From: Roseateles sp.
GTDB taxonomy: Bacteria > Pseudomonadota > Gammaproteobacteria > Burkholderiales > Burkholderiaceae
Assembly: GCA_019232985.1 (NCBI GenBank)
Contig: JAFAMW010000053.1
Span: 1-56,394 of the forward strand
Length of the DNA stretch: 56,394 nucleotides
Direction of reading: 5' to 3'
Shown here: positions 11,552 to 19,658 of the stretch, one piece after another
How the letters are laid out: each line of letters opens with the position of its first letter
Position numbering within the stretch: position 1 is the stretch's first letter
Translations under genes and position numbers: made by a program
The notes under the pieces: model-generated
The model's input: only the letters and a program-made list of their open reading frames with translations
What the model was told of the DNA's origin: nothing
The model's database searches: none

Positions 11552-11821
11552 TCAGAGGTATTTGGTGATGGCCTTGAACTCGCGCACCGCGTCGCTCGCG
11601 TGCTTGCCGCCCTTGGCGACCGCCTCGTCGAGGCAATGGTCGACGTGGTCGTGGACGAGCGTTTTCTTGGCCCCCGCGACGGCCTTCTCGACGGCCTGCA
11701 GCTGCTGCGCGACGTCGAGGCATTCGCGGCCCTCCTCGAGCATCGCGACGATGCTGCGCAGGTGACCTTCGGCGCGCTTGAGGCGCTTGACGATGGCGGG
11801 GTAGCTGGCGTGGACGGCCAT
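11552..11821 (-). CDS. CsoR/RcnR-family metal-sensing repressor (DmeR-like)
   Basis: All-helical repressor of 89 residues in the CsoR/RcnR/FrmR family. The helix-1 motif KRLKRAEGHLRSI and the C-H-C metal-site pattern C34, H59, C63 (EECLD-like and HDHVDHC segments) are visible. H57 may also take part. The HDHVDHC form is typical of the DmeR/NreA branch that answers nickel or cobalt, which fits the exporter encoded 7 nt downstream. A 26-bp operator with a G8 tract between perfect 9-bp arms stands 10 nt before the start codon, so the gene is very likely autoregulated. Confidence 0.9.
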   Translation of the reverse strand: MAVHASYPAIVKRLKRAEGHLRSIVAMLEEGRECLDVAQQLQAVEKAVAGAKKTLVHDHVDHCLDEAVAKGGKHASDAVREFKAITKYL

Positions 11822-11831
11822 GGTTCGATCC

Positions 11832-11857
11832 CTATCCTGTGGGGGGGGACAGGATAG
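11832..11857. promoter_or_regulatory. Operator of the Ni/Co repressor: G8 tract between 9-bp inverted arms
   Basis: Perfect inverted repeat CTATCCTGT / ACAGGATAG flanks eight consecutive G residues. Known RcnR and DmeR sites likewise consist of a G/C tract flanked by short AT-containing inverted arms. The site ends 10 nt upstream of the repressor ATG and overlaps its ribosome-binding region, so bound repressor would block the repressor-exporter operon. Confidence 0.88.
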
Positions 11858-11875
11858 CAGGCCGCAAACAAGCCT

Positions 11876-12556
11876 CTAGAACAGGCTCGCCCCGATATTG
11901 ATCAAGAGCGCGAGCACCGTCGTGTTGAACAGGTAGGCGAGGATGCAGTGCAGGCTGCCGGTGCGGCGCATCGCGCGGCTCGCGAGGGAGACGTCGGCGG
12001 TCTGGCCCGAGGTGCCGATGATCGCGGCGAAGTAGAAGAAGTCGCCGTAGTCCGGCGCCTCGTCGCCGGGGAACTGCAGGCTCGGCGGCCGGCCCCGGCC
12101 GAGATCGGCGTAGTAGTCGTGCGCGTAGTGCAGCGCGAACATGACCTGCGTGAAGGCCCACGACGACAGCACGGTGATGCCGGCGAGCGCGATATGTGCG
12201 GTGCGCAGCAGGCCGTGCATGTCCTTGACGACGGCGAGCTCGGCGACGATCGCGGCGAGGCTCGCGACGTTCGAGACCACGACGAGCAGCAGCAGCACCC
12301 AGGCGCCCTCGTCCTGCAGCTGGGCGCGGTGGCGCAGGCCATGCTCGGACGAGCGCGCCATCATCAAGCCGGCGAGCAGCACGTAGAGCAGCGCGCCGGT
12401 GTTCCAGCCGATCAGCGCGCGCGTGACCGCGTGGCTCGCGAGGTCCTGCGGCAGCAGCAGGCCGACGAGCAGCGCGACGCCGGTCGCGATGAACACGCGC
12501 GGCCGCGTGCGAACCAGGCGCAGCATTCGGTTGCGCGGCAGGCGGGGCGGGATCAT
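11876..12556 (-). CDS. DUF1345 family membrane protein
   Basis: Integral membrane protein of 226 residues with about five hydrophobic segments. It carries the DUF1345 hallmark stretch DYGDFFYFAAIIGTSGQT near residues 165-185. The function of the family is not known. It starts 10 nt after the preceding MFS gene ends and is probably co-transcribed with it. Its stop lies 19 bp beyond the end of the Ni/Co operator on the repressor's promoter side, so read-through into the repressor operon is possible. Confidence 0.85.
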   Translation of the reverse strand: MIPPRLPRNRMLRLVRTRPRVFIATGVALLVGLLLPQDLASHAVTRALIGWNTGALLYVLLAGLMMARSSEHGLRHRAQLQDEGAWVLLLLVVVSNVASLAAIVAELAVVKDMHGLLRTAHIALAGITVLSSWAFTQVMFALHYAHDYYADLGRGRPPSLQFPGDEAPDYGDFFYFAAIIGTSGQTADVSLASRAMRRTGSLHCILAYLFNTTVLALLINIGASLF

Positions 12557-12566
12557 GGGGACGGCC

Positions 12567-14147
12567 TCAAGCGCGGGTCAGCGCGCTCTGGATGTCCTCG
12601 AGGCCGACGCCGCGCGTCTCGACGCCGCTGCGCCACAGCAGCCAGGCCGAGGCCAGCATCGGCACCGCAAGCAGCAGGGCCGAGAGCAGGAAATGGTCGA
12701 AGAAGCCGAGTCCGGCGAGCGCGGCGCCGAGGATGCCGCCGAACTTGGACGCGCCGGCGATCGCGCCCGAGCCGCTGCCGCGCAGGTGCACCGGGTAGAT
12801 CTCGGCCGCGTAGGGGATCAGCATCGCGATCACGCCGCTGATGCTGATGAGCAGACCGGCCGTGACGGCCGAGGTCAGCGCCGCGTCGCGCAGGGCGAGC
12901 AGGTCGAGCAGCGCGAACGCGACCAGCGCGAGCGCCGTCGCGGCGGCGAACATCGCGAGCGCCTTGAAGCTGCTCCAGCGCTGGTAGAGCAGGATCACCG
13001 GCGCGATGCCGGGCAGCGCGAGCAGCGCCGAGCGCGCGAGCAGGCCGCTCGCCGCGGCCGGGTCGATGCCGAGCAGCTTGAGGTTGCTGGGCAGCCAGAG
13101 CAGGAAGCCGAAGTTCACGAGGCCCCAGCCGACGCCGCAGACGAGCAGCGCGAGCGTGATGCGCGCATGCGTGCCGCGCAGCAGTGCAAGCAGGCCGCCG
13201 ACCGGGTGCGCCTCGTCGATCACGGTCGCGCCCGGGTGCGCCGCGTCGTCGGCCTCGAGCGCGTGGCGCCGGCCCGCGAAGCGGTGCAGCAGGCGCGCCG
13301 CGTCGAGGTGGCGGCCCATCGCGGCGAGGAAGCGCGGCGACTCGGGGATGAAGCGGTTCAGGAAAATGATGATCGCGCCGGTCGGCAGGCCGAGCAGCCA
13401 CAGCACGCGCCATGAGAACAGCGGCTCGAGCGTCGCCGCGGCGCCGGCCGCGACGAGGTAGCCGGCCGCGCTGCCGACCCCGCCGAGCGCGACGAGCAGC
13501 CAGCCGCGGTGACGCGCGGGCACGGTCTCGGCCATCAGCGTGAACGTGATCGGCAGCAGGCCGCCGGCCGAGGCGCCCATCAGGAAGCACATCGCGAGGT
13601 TCCAGCCGAACGCGGGCATCGCGCCGCAGATCGCCGTGCCGATGAACATCAGCGCCGACAGCAGGATCGCGGCGCGCCGGCCGATGCGGTCGGCGACGCG
13701 GCCCCAGACGAGCGAGCCGACCGTCGTGCCGATCAGCGCGACCAGCGCGAGCAGGCTCGCCTCGGTGCGCGGGATGCCGTATTCGGCGCTCATGCCGGGC
13801 ATCACGAAACCGAGCGTCGCGGGCTTCATCACGTCGATCACGAGCGTCACGGTCAGCACGAGCACGAGCTTCCAGTGCTCGCGGTTCAGCGGCACGCCGT
13901 CGGCGACGTGGAACAGCCCCTGCGTGGCCGGCTGCGTCGCGCCGTGGGGCGGCGGCAGCAGGCCCCACCAGGCGAGCAACAGGCCCAGCGGGATCAGCGC
14001 CATGCCGATCCACATCTCCACGCTCATCGGCATGCCGACCATCTGCCAATGGGTGTAGCGGCCCATCATGAACATCGGCAGGTGGGCGAACACGCCGAGC
14101 GTGACGAACAGGCAGCCGGTCCAGAAGGCCAGCGGATTTTGAAACAT
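12567..14147 (-). CDS. MFS transporter, sugar/organic-acid porter type
   Basis: Major facilitator carrier of 526 residues with about 12 transmembrane segments. The TM2-3 loop signature GRVADRIGRRAAIL and the PESPRFL motif after TM6 place it in the sugar/aromatic-acid/niacin porter group; its substrate is unknown. Two extra N-terminal hydrophobic segments (about residues 1-70) precede the MFS core, unusual for this group. Start ATG 14147 (MFQNPLAF) is preferred; a GTG at 14162 would add five residues. Neither has a clear Shine-Dalgarno. It is followed after 10 nt by the DUF1345 gene. Confidence 0.82.
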   Translation of the reverse strand: MFQNPLAFWTGCLFVTLGVFAHLPMFMMGRYTHWQMVGMPMSVEMWIGMALIPLGLLLAWWGLLPPPHGATQPATQGLFHVADGVPLNREHWKLVLVLTVTLVIDVMKPATLGFVMPGMSAEYGIPRTEASLLALVALIGTTVGSLVWGRVADRIGRRAAILLSALMFIGTAICGAMPAFGWNLAMCFLMGASAGGLLPITFTLMAETVPARHRGWLLVALGGVGSAAGYLVAAGAAATLEPLFSWRVLWLLGLPTGAIIIFLNRFIPESPRFLAAMGRHLDAARLLHRFAGRRHALEADDAAHPGATVIDEAHPVGGLLALLRGTHARITLALLVCGVGWGLVNFGFLLWLPSNLKLLGIDPAAASGLLARSALLALPGIAPVILLYQRWSSFKALAMFAAATALALVAFALLDLLALRDAALTSAVTAGLLISISGVIAMLIPYAAEIYPVHLRGSGSGAIAGASKFGGILGAALAGLGFFDHFLLSALLLAVPMLASAWLLWRSGVETRGVGLEDIQSALTRA

Positions 14148-14233
14148 CGGGGAGGAGCGCACTGAAAAAGTCCGGAGCGGCGGGGCTGCGCGATCTTAAG
14201 CGGACACGCTCGCGCGCCCTCCCCAGGACATCC

Positions 14234-15019
14234 TCAATGCGGGCAGGGCGGGGCGCGCATCTCGTAAGGCTTGAGCAGGTCCTGCAACTGGCCCGAGCGG
14301 CACAGGACCGCGAGCTCGGCGTCGAAGGCGGCGAGCTCGTCGGCCGACACGCGCGTCGGCGCGAAACCGAACGAGTAATTGAAGCGCGCGGCTTCGCCGG
14401 CCAGGCGCAGGTTCGAGATGCCGATGCGCTCGATCAGGTCGAGGCCGACGCGCTCGTTGATGAAGACCAGGCCGTCGCGGCCGTAGCGGCCGGCCTCCAT
14501 TTTGCGCAGCACCATCTCGTTGTCGGGCTCGACCACGGCGCGCGCGTCGTTGCCCTCGAGCAGCGGCAGCAGCGTCGACGCCGTGCCCGACGGTCCGTAG
14601 ACGCCGATCGTGCGCCCGCTCAGGTCGAGCGGGCGGCGGTACTCGAAGCGGTCGGACTTGTACGCGATGAACACGTAACGGGCTTCGATCACCGGCGCCG
14701 ACACGCGGAACGCGGCGCGCCGCTCGGCCGAGTCGATGATCGTGAAAAGGCCGTCGACGTCGCCCTGGCCGGCCAGCATCAACGCCCGGCGCCAGGGCAT
14801 CACCTCCACCATGCAGTCGCGCCTGAGGCGGGCGCAGACCGTCGCGAGCACGTCGACCATCGGACCGGCCGCGTGGCCGCTCCGGTTCGCGTAGGTATAG
14901 GGCGGGAAGGGTTCGGTCGCGAAATGCCAGGCCGGCGCGCCTGCGGCCGGCGCGGCGCCCGCGCACAGCACGACGAGTGCGGCGGCGGCGCCGGCCAGGC
15001 TCGCGCGCCAGCCGCTCAC
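14234..15019 (-). CDS. Periplasmic solute-binding protein, family 3 type, orphan
   Basis: Secreted binding protein of 261 residues with a signal peptide (about 1-28, ending GAAPAAGAPA). The family-3 fold begins WHFATEPFPPYTY and continues with the two-lobe pattern, including DLSGRTIGVYGPSGTAS. No ABC permease or ATPase is near. It starts with GTG overlapping the TGA of the upstream HD-GYP gene (GTGA), so the two are translationally coupled. This suggests a ligand-sensing or signalling role rather than transport (inference). Ligand unknown; the group often binds amino acids or small organic acids. Confidence 0.8.
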   Translation of the reverse strand: MSGWRASLAGAAAALVVLCAGAAPAAGAPAWHFATEPFPPYTYANRSGHAAGPMVDVLATVCARLRRDCMVEVMPWRRALMLAGQGDVDGLFTIIDSAERRAAFRVSAPVIEARYVFIAYKSDRFEYRRPLDLSGRTIGVYGPSGTASTLLPLLEGNDARAVVEPDNEMVLRKMEAGRYGRDGLVFINERVGLDLIERIGISNLRLAGEAARFNYSFGFAPTRVSADELAAFDAELAVLCRSGQLQDLLKPYEMRAPPCPH

Positions 15020-16371
15020 AGCGGCCCCAGCGTCGCGACGGCCTCGGCCGGCGTGCGCAGATAGTTCATCAGGCCGGCCATCTGCGCGAGCTCGGTCCCG
15101 CCGAGCAGGCTCGCGCGCAGCAGGCTCTCGCGCTCGAGCTCGCGCAGGCGCCACGAGAATTCGCGCGTCAGCGCGACGACCTCTTGCTGAACCTCGGCGT
15201 CGGCGTGCCCGGTCAGGCCGGCCAGGGTCTCGCGCGGGCTGCCGCTGCCGTTCAGGCCGCTGCTCGCGAACGCCGCCTGAAGGCGCTGCAGGCGCTCGAG
15301 CGCGAGCGCGCCGAGGCGGCGCATCGGCGCCGACGCCTTCGCGAGCGCCTGCTCGATCTCCGCGCGATGGGCGTCGAAGTTGTCGAACGAGCGGACCGTG
15401 CGCTCGAGCTCGGGCAGGGTTTTCTCGACCGACTGATGCCAATCGAGCGCGGCGGCGCCGCCGTCCTGCGCGGCGAGCCGCAGCACTTGCTGCATCGGCG
15501 CGCCGAACTCGCCGGGCAGCAGCTTGGCCGCCACGCGCGCGCGCGCAAGCGGCGCGCCGCCCGAGCCGAGAAAGCCGATCAGCCATTCGGCCGTCGCCGT
15601 GATCTGGCCGTCGAGCGAGAACCCGGCGCCGCCGGTGCCGCGCGGGTAGCCGAAGCCGTCGAGGCGCTCGTGGTGCAGCAGCACCGCGTCGGCGACGCGC
15701 CGGCCCGCGCCGCGCAGGTTCGCGAGCACGCGCAAGCCGATGATCGGGTGGCTCGCGACATGGCGCCAGGCCTCGGTCGGCAGGCGTGCGCCGGGCACGA
15801 GCAGAGCCGGGTCGATATAGAGCTCGCCGACGTCGTGCAGCAGGCCCGCGAGCACGAGCGCGTGGTGGGCGGTCTCGTCGCGCGGCAGCAGGCGCCGCGC
15901 GAGGCCCAGGCAGACCAGCGCGACGCCGACCGCGTGCTCGAGCTTGCCCGGCCCGATGTCGGCGTAGAGCATCAGCATCGTGCGCGTCTGCGCGCTCAGG
16001 TCGAGGCCGCTGAAATACAGGCCCGGCGCCTCCTCCTGGGGCAGCTGGGCGAGCTCGGCGACCATCGGCTGCTTGGCCATCACGGTGCCCGCGGTGCGCG
16101 CGAGCAGGCCGCCGACGCCCTGGTCGACGGTTTCGATGCTCGACTCGAGCGGCTTGACGAGCTTGTGCTGGAGCAGGCGCTCGTGCATCTGGCCGTCGAT
16201 CGCGGCGCCCTTGCTGAGCAGCTTGATGCCGTTGCCGGCGTAGATGTCCTCGGACGCGCAGATCTGCTGCGCCTCGCAGGACTTCACCACATGGTCGAGG
16301 AAATGCCGGTTGACCGGGTTGTCCGGGTTGTCCGGATCCTCCGATCCGGGGGCGAGGCTCTCGGGGCCCAT
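15016..16371 (-). CDS. HD-GYP domain protein, probable cyclic-di-GMP phosphodiesterase
   Basis: Cytoplasmic protein of 451 residues. The central HD-GYP domain shows LLHDVGELYIDP and the signature HHERLDGFGYPRG, so it should hydrolyse c-di-GMP. The flanking regions are not recognised; the C-terminal third is helical and charged. I chose ATG 16371 (MGPESLAPG) because GGAG stands 8 nt upstream; an in-frame start at 16506 is less likely. A short repeat, DPDNPDNPVN, sits near the N-terminus. Its stop overlaps the GTG of the periplasmic binding protein gene. Confidence 0.85.
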   Translation of the reverse strand: MGPESLAPGSEDPDNPDNPVNRHFLDHVVKSCEAQQICASEDIYAGNGIKLLSKGAAIDGQMHERLLQHKLVKPLESSIETVDQGVGGLLARTAGTVMAKQPMVAELAQLPQEEAPGLYFSGLDLSAQTRTMLMLYADIGPGKLEHAVGVALVCLGLARRLLPRDETAHHALVLAGLLHDVGELYIDPALLVPGARLPTEAWRHVASHPIIGLRVLANLRGAGRRVADAVLLHHERLDGFGYPRGTGGAGFSLDGQITATAEWLIGFLGSGGAPLARARVAAKLLPGEFGAPMQQVLRLAAQDGGAAALDWHQSVEKTLPELERTVRSFDNFDAHRAEIEQALAKASAPMRRLGALALERLQRLQAAFASSGLNGSGSPRETLAGLTGHADAEVQQEVVALTREFSWRLRELERESLLRASLLGGTELAQMAGLMNYLRTPAEAVATLGPL

Positions 16372-16617
16372 CAAGTCTTCTCCCGGCGCCGGACGGCGCG
16401 CATCGCCCCGATTCTGGCCGAGACTGGGCGCGTCTGCAGGCTCAATCCGCACGCCGCCGCCCCGGGCGTCGCGCGCGCGTGACGCTATCGTTGTCGCGTA
16501 AGCCAAGGCCCATGACCGAGACGCAAGCCGCCTCGCCGGCGACGAAGCTCGCGGCGCGGGGGCCTGCGCGCGCGTTGCCTTGGCCGCGCGCGCCGCCGGG
16601 TACCGGGCCGCCGCCCG

Positions 16618-18081
16618 CTAACTCCGGGTCTCGGCGGCAGGCGCCGGCTCCCAGCCGCCACCGAACGCGCGGAACGCGGCGACCGCGGCGCGCGCGCGGG
16701 CCGCCTGCAGCGCGGCGAGGCGTTCGCGCGCGCCGAGCAGGGCGCGGTCCTGTGCGAGCACCTCGACGAGGCTCACGGCGCCGCCGCGGTAGGCGTCGGC
16801 GGCCGTGGCGCGCGCGCTCAGCCGCGCGTCGACCTCGGCCGCGAGCGCTTCGCGCTGGGCCTCGAGCCCGGCCTGGGCGACGAGCGCGTCCTCGACGTCC
16901 TCGGTCGCGCGCAGCATCGTCGCGCGCAGCCGGGCGAGCGCCTCGGCCTCGGCGCCGTGGGCCTGCGCGACCTCGGCGTCGACGCGGCCGAAGTCGAACA
17001 GCCGCCAGTGCAGGCCCAGCAGCGCCTCGGGCTGGAACGCGGCGGCCGAAAACAGCGCGCCGTGCAGGCTCTCGCCGCCGACCAGGCCGCCGAGGCTCAG
17101 GCGCGGGTAGTACTCGGCCGCGGCGACGCCGATGCGCGCGTGGCGCGCGTCGAGTTCGCGCTCGGCCGCGATCACGTCGGGGCGACGCCGCATCAGCTCG
17201 GCCGGCGTGAGCTCGGCGGGCAGCGCGGGCACGGCGTAGGCCGCTGCGCCGGCGACGCGCGCGGCAGCCTCGCTGCCGGCCGGCGCGCCGAGCAGGGTAT
17301 CGAGCCGGTGCAGCTGTTCGGCGAGCTCGACGCGCAGCGGCGGCAGCGCGCCGCGCGCGCGCTGCAGCTCGGCGCGCGCCTCGGCCGCCTCGCGCTCGGT
17401 ACCGAGGCCATGGGCCAGGCGGTCCAGCACGAGGCCGAGCAGTTGGTCCTCGGTGCGCACCTGCTGCTCGGTGACGGCGAGCCGCGCCTGGGCGCCGCGC
17501 ACGCGGAAATACGCGTCGGCGACCTCGGCCGCGACGCTCACGCGGGTGCCCATCTGCGCGGCCGCGGCGGCCTGCCATTCGGCGACGGCGGCGGCCTCGC
17601 CCGCGCGCAGGCCGCCGGCGAGGTCGGCCTCCCAGCTCGCGCCGACACCGAGCCTCTGCAGCGTCTGGCCGCGCGTGTAGCCGGGGTGCGCGCGGGCGAG
17701 CTCGCCGTCGGGGCTCAGCAGCGACTGGCGCTCGTGGGCGACGTCGCCGTCGAGGCCCAGCTGCGGCAGGCGCGCGGCGCCGGCATCCTGGGCCGCCGCG
17801 CGCGCCTGGTCGACGCGGGCGAGCGCGGCCGCGAGGTCGAGGTTCTGCGCAAGCGCGCGCTGCTCGAGCGCGGTGAGCACCGGGTCGTCGAAGCCGAGCC
17901 ACCAGTCGCCCAGGCGTGGCGCCGGCGCGTCGGCGGCCGGCTGATTCAGGCGCGCCGGGCCCGCGAACTGCGCGGGCGCGGTCGGCCGGACCAGGGCCTC
18001 GGACTGCGGCGCGCAGGCGGCGAGCAAGGCCGCGGACGCAAGCACCGCAAGGCGGAAGGGGTGGAGGCGGGACAGCGTCAT
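16618..18081 (-). CDS. Outer-membrane efflux lipoprotein, NodT/OprM family
   Basis: Outer-membrane channel of a tripartite drug pump, 487 residues. A lipoprotein signal ends in the lipobox LAAC (SAALLAACAPQ). The body shows two TolC-type repeats with long helices and the typical RRRPDVIAAERELDARHARIGVA and YYPRLSL segments. AAGGAG lies 8 nt before the ATG. Third gene of emrA-emrB-nodT, 32 bp after emrB, together forming inner-membrane pump, periplasmic adaptor and exit duct. The 246 bp between this gene's end and the HD-GYP start hold no gene I can support. Confidence 0.92.
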   Translation of the reverse strand: MTLSRLHPFRLAVLASAALLAACAPQSEALVRPTAPAQFAGPARLNQPAADAPAPRLGDWWLGFDDPVLTALEQRALAQNLDLAAALARVDQARAAAQDAGAARLPQLGLDGDVAHERQSLLSPDGELARAHPGYTRGQTLQRLGVGASWEADLAGGLRAGEAAAVAEWQAAAAAQMGTRVSVAAEVADAYFRVRGAQARLAVTEQQVRTEDQLLGLVLDRLAHGLGTEREAAEARAELQRARGALPPLRVELAEQLHRLDTLLGAPAGSEAAARVAGAAAYAVPALPAELTPAELMRRRPDVIAAERELDARHARIGVAAAEYYPRLSLGGLVGGESLHGALFSAAAFQPEALLGLHWRLFDFGRVDAEVAQAHGAEAEALARLRATMLRATEDVEDALVAQAGLEAQREALAAEVDARLSARATAADAYRGGAVSLVEVLAQDRALLGARERLAALQAARARAAVAAFRAFGGGWEPAPAAETRS

Positions 18082-18113
18082 GGCGAGGCTCCTTGGGTTC
18101 TTTCGGGGATCGA

Positions 18114-19658
18114 TCAATGCGCGTCGGCGGACGGCGCCTTCGGCGCCGCGACGCGGCGCAGCAGCGGCACGACGACGAGGGCGGCGAGGAAGCCGACCAT
18201 CACGAGCAGGAACGCGTCGGAGAAGGTCATCGTCAGCGCCTCGCGGTAGGTCAGCGCCCAGAGCTGGCGCAGCGCGGCGTCCGAGGCGTCGCCCAGGTTC
18301 GTCGCGTCGGGCGCGTTCAGGTGCTCGGCGAGGCGCAGGAAATGCAGGTTCGTGCGGTCGTTGAGCACCGTTGCGCAGGCCGCGATGCCGATCGCGCCGC
18401 CGAGGTTGCGCATCAGGTTGAAGAGGCCCGACGCGAGCTTGAGCCGCGCCGGCGGCAGCGCGCCGAGCGCGAGCGTGACGACCGGCGCTACGCTGAGCTG
18501 CTGGGCCATGCCGCGCAGCGCCTGCGGCAGCAGCAGCTGGCGCGCGCCCCAGTCGTGCGTGATCGGCGCGAAGTCCCACATCGACGCGGCGAACAGCGCG
18601 AGGCCCGCCATCATGATCCAGCGCAGGTCGAAGCGGCTCGCGAGGAACGCGTAGAACGGGATCGTCATGACCTGGAACACGCCGGTCGAGAAGATCGCGA
18701 GGCCGATGTCGAGGGCGCTGAAGCCGCGCACGCGGCCGAGGAACAGCGGCGTCAGGTAGATCGTCGCGAAGATGCCGATGCCGGTCACGAACGAGAGCAG
18801 GCAGCCGAGCGCGAAGTTGCGGTCCTCGAGCGCGCGCAGGTCGACGATGGGCCGCGCGACGAGCAGGCTGCGCACGATGAACGCGACGCCGCTCAGCGCC
18901 GCGATCCAGGCCGTGGCGACGATCGTCGTGTCGCCGAACCAGTTCCAGCGCGGCCCCTCCTCGAGCGTGTACTCGAGGCAGCCGAGGAAGGCGGCCAGCA
19001 GCAGCATCGACAGGTAGTCGGCGCCGCGCAGCAGCGCGAGGTTGGGCTTGTCGACGCGCACCAGCGTCGGCACGACGATGGTCACGAGCAGGCCCGGAAG
19101 CAGGTTGATGTAGAACAGCCACTGCCACGACAGCACGTCGGTGATCCAGCCGCCGACCACCGGGCCCAGCGTCGGCGCGAGCGAGGCGATCGCGCCGATC
19201 GTCGACGCTGCGACGACGCGCTGCTTGCCGCTGAAATACATGAACGCGGTCGTGAAGACCATCGGGATCATCGACCCGCCGAGAAAGCCCTGGAGCGCGC
19301 GGAACGCGATCATGCTCTGGATGTTCCAGGCGAGGCCGCACAGCAGGCTTGTCAGCGTGAAGCCGAGCGCCGAGACCGCGAACAGCCAGCGCGTCGACAG
19401 CACGCTCGCGAGCCAGCCCGACAGGGGGATCACGATGATCTCGGCGGTCAGGTAGGCGGTCTGGACCCAGGTCGTGTCGTCGGCGCCGGCCGACAGGCCG
19501 CCGCCGATGTCGCGCAGCGAGGCCGAGACGATCTGGATGTCGAGCAGCGCGATGAACATGCCGACGCACATCGTCGCGAACGCGAGCACCTTCTGCCGCA
19601 TCGACAGCTGCTCGACCGGCACGACGTCCGAGGACCAGAAGCTCGGCTTGGCGCTCAT
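18114..19658 (-). CDS. emrB: Multidrug efflux MFS transporter, DHA2/EmrB family
   Basis: Proton-driven inner-membrane drug exporter of 514 residues with about 14 transmembrane segments. The DHA2 pattern FIALLDIQIVSASLRDI in TM1, WVQTAYLTAEIIVIPLSGWL in TM2 and GGSMIPMVFT in TM4 are present. The ATG overlaps the stop of emrA (ATGA), so the two are coupled. It should work with the EmrA adaptor and the NodT-type channel on either side. Substrates cannot be predicted. Confidence 0.93.
   Translation of the reverse strand: MSAKPSFWSSDVVPVEQLSMRQKVLAFATMCVGMFIALLDIQIVSASLRDIGGGLSAGADDTTWVQTAYLTAEIIVIPLSGWLASVLSTRWLFAVSALGFTLTSLLCGLAWNIQSMIAFRALQGFLGGSMIPMVFTTAFMYFSGKQRVVAASTIGAIASLAPTLGPVVGGWITDVLSWQWLFYINLLPGLLVTIVVPTLVRVDKPNLALLRGADYLSMLLLAAFLGCLEYTLEEGPRWNWFGDTTIVATAWIAALSGVAFIVRSLLVARPIVDLRALEDRNFALGCLLSFVTGIGIFATIYLTPLFLGRVRGFSALDIGLAIFSTGVFQVMTIPFYAFLASRFDLRWIMMAGLALFAASMWDFAPITHDWGARQLLLPQALRGMAQQLSVAPVVTLALGALPPARLKLASGLFNLMRNLGGAIGIAACATVLNDRTNLHFLRLAEHLNAPDATNLGDASDAALRQLWALTYREALTMTFSDAFLLVMVGFLAALVVVPLLRRVAAPKAPSADAH

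Noticed and set aside
10627..11871. 414-codon version of the Ni/Co exporter starting at 11871
   Set aside because: The first part is an out-of-frame reading of the repressor gene; the true start is ATG 11544 by family fit.
14190..14200. Single TTAA (CTTAAG-like) before the MFS gene as a regulator box
   Set aside because: No second half-site at 11 bp; a lone TTAA is not enough.
16545..16610. GC-rich inverted repeats after the NodT gene as a terminator
   Set aside because: No T-tract on the minus strand and several competing pairings; not supportable.
16479..16617. Possible small plus-strand gene beginning MTETQAASPATKLA between the HD-GYP and NodT genes
   Set aside because: No ribosome-binding site, runs into the antisense of the NodT gene, and composition is shadow-like.
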